Shown here: piece after piece, positions 34,256 to 39,934 of the stretch
Numbering within the stretch: the first letter of the stretch is position 1
Layout: each line of letters starts with the position of its first letter
Origin: Alphaproteobacteria bacterium
Lineage (GTDB): Bacteria; Pseudomonadota; Alphaproteobacteria; UBA8366
DNA length: 39,934 nucleotides
Direction: 5' to 3'
Assembly (NCBI GenBank): GCA_028281325.1
Contig: JANQKC010000013.1
Location: forward strand, 1-39,934
The notes under the pieces: model-generated
Database searches by the model: none
Told to the model about the DNA's origin: nothing
Seen by the model: the letters and a program-made list of their open reading frames with translations, nothing else
Program-made: the position numbers and the translations under genes

Positions 34256-34611
34256 GCTCCGTCAGACCCCTCCAATCCAGCCGCGCAAGCGAAATCGGAC
34301 CGGTGCCCCGGTTTTCGGGGCGGGCCGGCCCGATACGGCATGTCGGCGTCGTGAGCCTAATGCCCCTTTGATTGCAAAATGGTTAAACATCTCTCGTTAA
34401 ATTAGGGCGGTTCAAAGAGGTCTGTGGTTGATCTCGTTCACCTTGGTTAACGAGTGTGGCATGGGATTATTCCCATCCGGGCCAAAAAACGGGCAAATCT
34501 ACTAGTAGAATTCGCGGATAGGTTTTCCTCCGCAATCCTGCGCGGATTTGCTACCCTTGTTGCGGTTTCATCGGGGCAAGCGTCCCGAGCGGCGACAGAG
34601 GGGATCGCGCC
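34256..34611. other. Divergent promoter region, patatin and AidB-like genes
   Basis: About 355 bases with no gene. The dyad ATGGGA-TTAT-TCCCAT lies at 34461-34476, and AT-rich stretches around 34370-34410 and 34490-34520 suggest promoters in both directions. Confidence 0.45.
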
Positions 34612-36282
34612 ATGGCGTCGTCCGCACCGTCCAAGACCGAAACGCGTACCGATACGCATAGTGTCGAGAATCAACCGCCGGTGCTCGAAGGCTATAACGC
34701 CTTCGAGAGCGACCCCGTCCTGTTCGACGCGCTCCTGCGCGAAGGCGGCGCCTGGGGCGCGGACCGGGCGCGCACGCTCGGCGGCGTGGTCGGCAGCGCC
34801 GAGGTGATGCAATGGGCGCGCGACGCCAACCGGCACACGCCGGAGCTTCGCACCCACGACCGCGCCGGTAACCGCATCGACCGGGTCGACTACCACCCGG
34901 CCTGGCACAACCTCATGGCGCTCGCCGTGGAGCATGGGGTGCACGCGCTGCCCTGGCGGTATCCGCAGCCGGGCGCGCATGTTGTGAAGGCGGTGCTGGC
35001 CTACCTGATGAACCAGGGCGAGAACGGCGTCTGCTGCCCGATGGCGATGAGCTTCGCCGCCGTGCCCGCGCTGCGCGCCGCGCCGGACCTGTCCGCCGAA
35101 TGGGAGCCGCGTCTCCTGTCGCTCGACTACGACGCCCGCTTCCTGCCGGCGTCGCAGAAGCGCGGCGCGCTGGTCGGCATGGCGATGACGGAGAAGCAGG
35201 GCGGCTCGGACGTCCGCGCCAACACCACCCGGGCGGTCCGCGCGCCGAACGACGGCGCCGCCGCGTATCGGCTGACCGGGCACAAGTGGTTCTGCTCCGC
35301 GCCCCTATCCGACGCCTTCCTGACGCTGGCGCAAACGGATGCCGGGCTGACCTGCTTCCTGCTCCCGCGCGTCCTGCCGGACGGGGCTCCGAACCGGTTC
35401 CTGCTGCAACGGCTGAAGGACAAGCTCGGCAACCGGTCGAACGCGTCCGGCGAGGTCGAGTATGACGACACGCTGGCGTGGCGCGTCGGCGGCGAGGGCG
35501 ATGGGGTGCGCACGATCATCCCGATGGTGCATCACACGCGGTTGGACGCGTCGATCAGCGCGGCGGCGGTGATGCGGCAAGCGGTCGTGCAGGCGCTGCA
35601 TCATGCGGCGCATCGCAGCGCCTTCGGCGCGCGGCTGGCGGACCAGCCCTTGATGCAGAACGTGCTCGCCGATCTCGCGTTGGAAAGCGAGGCGGCAACG
35701 ACGATGGCGATGCGGCTCGCCCGCGGCTTCGACGACGCGACCGCCGATCCCGGCCAAGAACCTTTCGTGCGGCTCGCCACGGCGGTCACAAAATTCTGGA
35801 TCTGTAAACGCGCGCCGGTTGTAGCGGCGGAGGCGATGGAATGCCTCGGCGGCAATGGCTATGTCGAGGAGTCGACGATGCCGCGCCTCTACCGGGAAGC
35901 CCCGGTGAACGGCATCTGGGAAGGGTCGGGCAACGTCATCTGCCTCGACATCCTGCGCACCCTCGCGCGCGAGCCGCAGGCGCTCGCTGCCATGGTAGAC
36001 GAATTGCGCGCCGCCGAGGGCGGCAACGCCACGCTGGACACCTATGTAGCGAGTCTCGAAAAAGACCTGAAATCCTCGACGATGGCGGAGGGGCAGGCGC
36101 GCATTCTGGTCGAACGCTTGGCCTTGGCCTGGCAGGCCGCGCTCCTGGTGCAACACGCCCCAACCCCGACCGCCGACGCCTTCTGCGCCTCCCGCCTGGA
36201 CGGCGCGGGCGGCCGCACGCTCGGCACGTTGCCCGGCGGCGTGGAGGCGAAAGCTATCATCGGCCGCGCGTGGCGGGTATAG
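34612..36282 (+). CDS. aidB: AidB-family acyl-CoA dehydrogenase-like protein
   Basis: Flavoprotein of 556 residues close to E. coli AidB (541), a member of the adaptive response to alkylating agents with acyl-CoA dehydrogenase fold. Marks: the N-terminal PPVLEGYNAFESDPVL, the FAD/substrate loop GMAMTEKQGGSDVRANTTRA, TGHKWFCSAPLSDAFL, LECLGGNGYVEE-like AMECLGGNGYVEESTMPRLY, and IWEGSGNVICLDILR. In AidB this fold has been connected with DNA protection; with beta-oxidation genes alongside, an acyl-CoA dehydrogenase role cannot be ruled out. GAGGGG precedes the ATG. It is convergent with the GNAT gene to its right. Confidence 0.88.
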   Translation: MASSAPSKTETRTDTHSVENQPPVLEGYNAFESDPVLFDALLREGGAWGADRARTLGGVVGSAEVMQWARDANRHTPELRTHDRAGNRIDRVDYHPAWHNLMALAVEHGVHALPWRYPQPGAHVVKAVLAYLMNQGENGVCCPMAMSFAAVPALRAAPDLSAEWEPRLLSLDYDARFLPASQKRGALVGMAMTEKQGGSDVRANTTRAVRAPNDGAAAYRLTGHKWFCSAPLSDAFLTLAQTDAGLTCFLLPRVLPDGAPNRFLLQRLKDKLGNRSNASGEVEYDDTLAWRVGGEGDGVRTIIPMVHHTRLDASISAAAVMRQAVVQALHHAAHRSAFGARLADQPLMQNVLADLALESEAATTMAMRLARGFDDATADPGQEPFVRLATAVTKFWICKRAPVVAAEAMECLGGNGYVEESTMPRLYREAPVNGIWEGSGNVICLDILRTLAREPQALAAMVDELRAAEGGNATLDTYVASLEKDLKSSTMAEGQARILVERLALAWQAALLVQHAPTPTADAFCASRLDGAGGRTLGTLPGGVEAKAIIGRAWRV

Positions 36283-36352
36283 AGATTATCTACCAGTAGT
36301 TAAAGGGCTTGAGTTGAGAATCTCACTGACTCACGCAATCCGGCTGCAGCCG

Positions 36353-36841
36353 CTACCCCAACTCCCGAAACGCCGCCGGATACTCGACTTTCTTCGGCAT
36401 GCTCTTGAAGGCGTCCGATTTCAACGCCAGCGCCATGAAGAACTCGCGCGGATAGTCCGTCTCGAAGGATTCCGCTGCGTCCAGCGAGAAGCCGAAGCGG
36501 GTGTAGTAGGCCGGGTCGCCGAGCAGGAATATGGCGGACCAGCCGGCGGCGGTGGCGCGGCCGATCGCGTGGTGGATCAGGCCGGAGCCGATGCCTTGGC
36601 GTTGATGGTCGGGTGCCACCGACACCGGGGCCAGCGCCAGGACACCGGGCGGCGCGGCGAGGGCGGAGAGGAGGACATGCCCGACGATATCGCCGTCCAT
36701 CTCGGCGACAAGATCGAACACCGAGTCATCGGAGGCGCGCAAGGCTGCGATGAGATGCGCCTCGGCATCCCAGCCGAAGGCGGCTTCCGTCAGTCGATGG
36801 ATGGTGGGATGATCCCTGGCTCCCGCCTCGCGAATCATCAT
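36353..36841 (-). CDS. GNAT-family N-acetyltransferase (YhbS-like)
   Basis: Acetyltransferase of 162 residues with a complete GNAT fold. The acetyl-CoA loop is VAPDHQRQGIGSGLIHHAI (Q/R-x-x-G-x-G/S type), preceded by strand LALAPVSV and followed by IFLLGDPAYYTRFGF, which is typical of YhbS-like predicted acetyltransferases. The substrate is unknown. It lies between two AidB-like genes, convergent with the first, and its relation to them is unclear. Confidence 0.88.
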   Translation of the reverse strand: MMIREAGARDHPTIHRLTEAAFGWDAEAHLIAALRASDDSVFDLVAEMDGDIVGHVLLSALAAPPGVLALAPVSVAPDHQRQGIGSGLIHHAIGRATAAGWSAIFLLGDPAYYTRFGFSLDAAESFETDYPREFFMALALKSDAFKSMPKKVEYPAAFRELG

Positions 36842-36918
36842 AATATTTCAATGATATAGATCGGAGAACCGCAGTGCAGTGATGCCGGTCACCCTCTCGA
36901 TCCGGCGGGGCGGTCTGG

Positions 36919-38682
36919 TTACCCCGCCACCTGCGCCACCGCGTCCTGCAGGCTCACCGGGTCTTCGCCCAGCGCCGCGTCGGTCATCCCCGTCGTGTCG
37001 TCGCCGAGGGCGAGCGGGTCCTGCGGGCGCAGGCGGTGGTCGATCACCATGCGCGACAGCAGCAGCCGGCGGGCGTCGCCGCCTTGCGCGCCGAGCGCCA
37101 CGCCCTCGCAGGCCATCAGCACCGCGCTCGCCGTGTGATACAGCGCGTCGGCGGCCTGCCGGGCCATCGGCTGGTTGTCGCTTTTCGCGACCTCGTCGGC
37201 GAAGGCGACCGCGCGGTCGACCGTGGCCGCCAGCTCGCCGCGGAACTGCCCCGGCAGGGCGGGGTTGTCCTTGAGCCGTTGCGCCAGGTCGTCCCGCAAA
37301 TCCTCATGCGCGCCGACCTTGGCGATGGCGCGGGTGGTGACGTCGAGCGCGTTGATGTTCGACGTGCCCTCCCACAGCACGCCGAGATGCGCGTCGCGCA
37401 CCAGCTTGGCGTTGATCCAGTCCTCGATATAGCCGTTGCCGCCGCGCACCTCCATCGCGCCGGTGGCCACCGTGATGTTGTCGCGGCAGGCGCGGAACTT
37501 CAGCAGCGGCGTCAGGATGCGCAGCAGCTTTTGCGCCCGCGCGTCGCTCGCCTTGTCCGGGTGGATCTGCTGCGCGATCAGCAGCGCCACCGATAGCACC
37601 TGCTCGGTCGGCACCATCAGCTTCAGGAGTTGGCGGCGCAGCAGCGGCTTGTTGATCACCTTCTCGCCGAAGGCGATGCGGTTGCGGGCGACGGCCATCG
37701 CCTCGTTCAGGCAGCGCCGCATCATCCCGGCGGCGCGCACCCCGTGCGACAGGCGGGACAGGTTCACCTGATCCATCATCTGCTTCAGGCCGCTGTTCAC
37801 GTCGCCCAGCGGATACGCGACCGCGCCGTCGAAGATGATCTCGCCCGATGCCATCGACTTGCTGCCCATCTTGGGTTTCAGCCGCACGATGCGGTAACTG
37901 TTGCGGGTGCCGTCGTCGAGCCGGCGGGGCAGGGCGAACAGGCCGAGGCCCCGGCTGCCCGCGGGCGCGCCCTGCGGTCGGGCCAGCAGCAGCGCCACGT
38001 CGCCGTCGGCGCAGGAACAGAACCACTTCTCGCCGTAGAGCCGCCAGGCGCCGTTCTCGTTGCGCGCCTCCAACTCGATATTGCCCACGTCGGAGCCGCC
38101 GGTCTTCTCGGTCATGAACTGCGCGCTCTTCAGGATCGTGCTCATGTCCTGGGTCATCATGCCCGGCAGGAAGCGCTCCTTGGTCTCCGCGTCGCCGTAG
38201 CGCTCGATGAGCATGGCCGAGGTGTCGGTCACCGAGATCGGGCACATCAGCGCGAATTCCGACTGGGTGAAGAGATACTGGAAGACGTATTTCGCGATCG
38301 GCGGCATCTTCTCCGGCCAGCCGAACATGCCGGGCTTGTGCGTCATGCAGTGGATGCCGAAATCGCCGAAGCCGATCTGCTCCATCTCGCGGTAGGACGG
38401 GTGGAACTCGATCCAGTCCTCGTCCAACCCGCGCGGGTTGCGCGTGTGCAGGATCGGCTCGTGCCGGTCGGCGAGGCGGGTCAGCTCGTCCAGCCGCCCG
38501 CCCGCGATTTCGCCCAGCCGCTGGTAGTGCGGGGTGAGATGGTCGAGCAGCGCGCCGTCCATGTAGAGCGGCAGCAGCGATTGCAGGCTCTTGTCGAGCG
38601 TGAAGAAATTCTCGCCGTGGCAATCGGGGGCGATCCAGTCGTCGAGGGTCTGCGGCAGTTCGAGGGCTTCGGCGTGGCTCAT
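36919..38682 (-). CDS. Acyl-CoA dehydrogenase, AidB-like subfamily
   Basis: Acyl-CoA dehydrogenase-fold flavoprotein of 587 residues. The N-terminal extension (DDWIAPDCHGENFFTLDKSL) and AidB-like marks are clear: AQFMTEKTGGSDVGNIELEA, YGEKWFCSCADGD, MEVRGGNGYIEDWINAKLVR and VLWEGTSNINALDVTTRAI. The last holds the W-E-G-T catalytic-glutamate position. The C-terminal part from about 450 is helical and less conserved. It is divergent from a LysR gene with a clear LysR box between them, suggesting that regulator controls it. Substrate not predictable. Confidence 0.88.
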   Translation of the reverse strand: MSHAEALELPQTLDDWIAPDCHGENFFTLDKSLQSLLPLYMDGALLDHLTPHYQRLGEIAGGRLDELTRLADRHEPILHTRNPRGLDEDWIEFHPSYREMEQIGFGDFGIHCMTHKPGMFGWPEKMPPIAKYVFQYLFTQSEFALMCPISVTDTSAMLIERYGDAETKERFLPGMMTQDMSTILKSAQFMTEKTGGSDVGNIELEARNENGAWRLYGEKWFCSCADGDVALLLARPQGAPAGSRGLGLFALPRRLDDGTRNSYRIVRLKPKMGSKSMASGEIIFDGAVAYPLGDVNSGLKQMMDQVNLSRLSHGVRAAGMMRRCLNEAMAVARNRIAFGEKVINKPLLRRQLLKLMVPTEQVLSVALLIAQQIHPDKASDARAQKLLRILTPLLKFRACRDNITVATGAMEVRGGNGYIEDWINAKLVRDAHLGVLWEGTSNINALDVTTRAIAKVGAHEDLRDDLAQRLKDNPALPGQFRGELAATVDRAVAFADEVAKSDNQPMARQAADALYHTASAVLMACEGVALGAQGGDARRLLLSRMVIDHRLRPQDPLALGDDTTGMTDAALGEDPVSLQDAVAQVAG

Positions 38683-38770
38683 TATAGGCTCCCGGTCGGC
38701 GGTCTGAGACGTGGGTGGACACTATCCTAACGGCTGATCCCAGCATGCGGGCCACGGGGTATCGCCGCAA

Positions 38771-38811
38771 CCGATTTATCGGTATCTTTTGATTGCGTTT
38801 TACTCAATCAA
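38771..38811. promoter_or_regulatory. LysR-type operator in divergent promoter
   Basis: TTGATTG (38789-38795), 9 bases, CAATCAA (38805-38811) is a perfect dyad containing the LysR T-N11-A pattern as ATTG-N9-CAAT. A second dyad, CCGAT-TT-ATCGG (38771-38782), adjoins it. Both lie between the divergent acyl-CoA dehydrogenase and LysR starts, 12 bases from the latter. Confidence 0.7.
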
Positions 38812-38822
38812 GGACTCACGCC

Positions 38823-39599
38823 ATGTCCCAGATTCCGTCAATGAGGGCCTTAAGCGCCTTCGAGGCGTCGGCGCGGCATTTGAGTTTTTTGCAGGCTGCG
38901 GCGGAGCTTCACGTGACCCCGGGGGCGGTCAGCCGGCAGATTCAGGCGCTCGAATCGCTGCTCGGGCGGCCGCTCTTCGTGCGCCATCACAAGCGGGTGG
39001 AACTGACCCGGACGGGTCGGGACTACCTGGAGGATATCCGGGCACCCCTGGCCCGGATCGGCGAGGCGACGGCCCGTATCCGGGGCGGGGACGCCGAGGC
39101 CGCGCTGTCGATCTGCGCCTATCCCACCTTCGCGATCCGCTGGTTCATCCCGCGCTGGGGCCGCTTCTACGACCGCAACCCGGGCCTGGTCGCCCATAAG
39201 GTGATCGAGGTCGATACGCTGCCGGTGTGTTCGCCCGAGGTGGCGGCGACGCTGCACGACCCGTCGGACCTGAAGACCGCGACGCTGCTGCACGGCGAGC
39301 CGCGCCCGCAAGATTGGGCGCGCTGGCTGGAGACGGCGGGGATCGAGGGGGTGGACGCGGCGCGGGGCCTGCATTTCGAGAGCCTGAACCTGGCGATCCA
39401 GGCGGCCATCGAGGGGCTCGGCGTCGCCATCGGGATCGAGGCGCTGGTCCGCGAGGATCTGGCGGAGGGCCGGCTGGTCCAACCCTTCGCGCCGGTCCGC
39501 CGTTCCCGCCGGGCGATGCACCTGCTCTATCCCGAGGCCAAGGCCGCGAACCCGAACCTCCGCGCCTTCCGCGATTGGCTGCTGGACGAGGTGGGGTAG
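38823..39599 (+). CDS. LysR-family regulator (GcvA type) with shortened effector domain
   Basis: LysR-type DNA-binding regulator of 258 residues. The helix-turn-helix is intact (6-65; LSAFEASARHLSFLQAAAEL, VTPGAVSRQIQALESLLGRP). The effector domain starts normally (LSICAYPTFAIRWFIPRWGRFYDRNPG) but then runs directly into VAHKVIEVDTLPVCSPEVAA, whereas GcvA-type proteins have about 40 residues between these segments (the part with VDFARxDxDLAIRxG). Total length is correspondingly below the usual 300. The frame is kept, so a shortened protein would be made; its effector response may be lost. ATG 38823 fits the family start. It is divergent from the dehydrogenase it probably controls. Confidence 0.85.
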   Translation: MSQIPSMRALSAFEASARHLSFLQAAAELHVTPGAVSRQIQALESLLGRPLFVRHHKRVELTRTGRDYLEDIRAPLARIGEATARIRGGDAEAALSICAYPTFAIRWFIPRWGRFYDRNPGLVAHKVIEVDTLPVCSPEVAATLHDPSDLKTATLLHGEPRPQDWARWLETAGIEGVDAARGLHFESLNLAIQAAIEGLGVAIGIEALVREDLAEGRLVQPFAPVRRSRRAMHLLYPEAKAANPNLRAFRDWLLDEVG

Positions 39600-39627
39600 G
39601 GTTGATCTGGGACCGGCGCAAGTCATG

Positions 39628-39732
39628 CTTCGACAAGCTCAGCATGAGGGAGAATTCACCGGACCATCCTCACCCTGAGCTTGTCGAAGGGTCTTTGCGC
39701 TCGCCGAATGCTTCGACAGGCTCAGCATGAGG
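39628..39732. repeat. Three copies of a 22-bp REP-like element
   Basis: Copies CTTCGACAAGCTCAGCATGAGG (22 bases, here at 39628-39649), a near-identical one at 39711-39732 (one base changed), and an inverted relative at 39668-39689 (CCTCACCCTGAGCTTGTCGAAG). Adjacent inverted copies could fold into hairpins. Such CTTCGACAAGCTCAG elements are common between genes of many alphaproteobacteria. Confidence 0.8.
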
Positions 39733-39750
39733 CGGTTGCAAAAGAGCGCG

Positions 39751-39820
39751 GTCATCCCCGTGCAAACGGGGATCCATGTGCACCGGCGTAGGTGGATTCC
39801 CGCGTGCGCGGGAATAACGG
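39751..39820. repeat. Pair of short palindromic repeats (GTCATCCCCG / ATTCCCGCG type)
   Basis: CCCCGT-GCAA-ACGGGG (about 39755-39770) and ATTCCCGCG-TG-CGCGGGAAT (39796-39815) are dyads flanked by related GGAT and AACGG bases. They belong to a widespread class of dispersed intergenic palindromes; in tandem they may stop or stabilise transcripts. Confidence 0.7.
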
Positions 39821-39934
39821 GAAGAACGGAATGCAACCACCCTCATCCTTGTCTGTCGAGATTGTGTGATTGTAGGAATGTGCACAGGCGGGAGACCGTC
39901 TCATCCTGGGTCTTTTGAAGACCGTGGCTCAGCT

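Larger units (their letters stand above)
39600..39934. other. Repeat-bearing intergenic region at the right edge
   Basis: No gene is supported in these 335 bases; the short frames run through repeats on both strands. It contains the dispersed repeats listed separately and a small dyad GTCTT-TTG-AAGAC (39909-39921). Confidence 0.55.

Noticed and set aside
39628..39820. Possible CRISPR array
   Set aside because: Repeats are inverted relative to each other, irregularly spaced and of two different families, with no uniform spacers or cas genes.

Overview
The window is high-GC bacterial chromosomal DNA, most likely from an alphaproteobacterium and possibly a Rhodospirillales-type one. This is inferred from gene content (PrkA, an FnrL-type regulator, an IalB-family protein, a CsgG/HfaB-family secretin, paired hydantoinase genes, a GcvA-type LysR) and was not confirmed by a search. 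No rRNA, tRNA, CRISPR array or transposase gene was recognised.

Layout. 0-1.5 kb: the N-terminal 513 codons of the serine protein kinase PrkA (minus strand, cut by the window edge). 2.1-5.9 kb: overlapping hyuA-hyuB hydantoinase/oxoprolinase subunits. 6.3-8.5 kb: an Fnr-type oxygen sensor, then a universal stress protein and a 119-aa conserved hypothetical, with an FNR-like box in front of the stress gene. 8.5-11.9 kb: a PhyH-family dioxygenase divergent from a tight adenylation enzyme / GNAT / acyl carrier protein operon, which looks like a small acyl-activation and transfer cassette. 12.0-14.2 kb: a PAS-PAS-receiver protein and a small hypothetical.

14.3-25.6 kb is the accessory part of most interest. 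It carries a CsgG/HfaB-family outer-membrane lipoprotein directly followed by a 497-aa secreted Gly/Ser/Asn-rich protein with three TA(I/F)GN segments, and then by a 135-aa Asn/Ser/Thr-rich secreted protein. Around them lie an IalB-family protein, several small exported proteins, a lipoprotein, and four NarL/LuxR-type regulators, three of them with damaged receiver domains as in curli regulator CsgD. I read this as an undescribed alphaproteobacterial surface-fibre or holdfast-anchor locus related to curli (csg) and to Caulobacter hfa. The regulators' promoter regions carry dyads and a shared TTAGGGTTWATCT element.

25.6-34.3 kb: a minus-strand fatty-acid beta-oxidation cluster (patatin-like esterase, FadD ligase, FadE dehydrogenase, thiolase, FadB/FadJ multifunctional enzyme). 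Together they release, activate and degrade long-chain acyl groups. The thiolase appears to start at a rare ATC codon. 34.6-38.7 kb: two AidB-like acyl-CoA dehydrogenases flanking a YhbS-like acetyltransferase. 38.8-39.6 kb: a GcvA-type LysR regulator, divergent from the second dehydrogenase, that seems to have lost about 40 residues of its effector domain. 39.6-39.9 kb: dispersed palindromic intergenic repeats.
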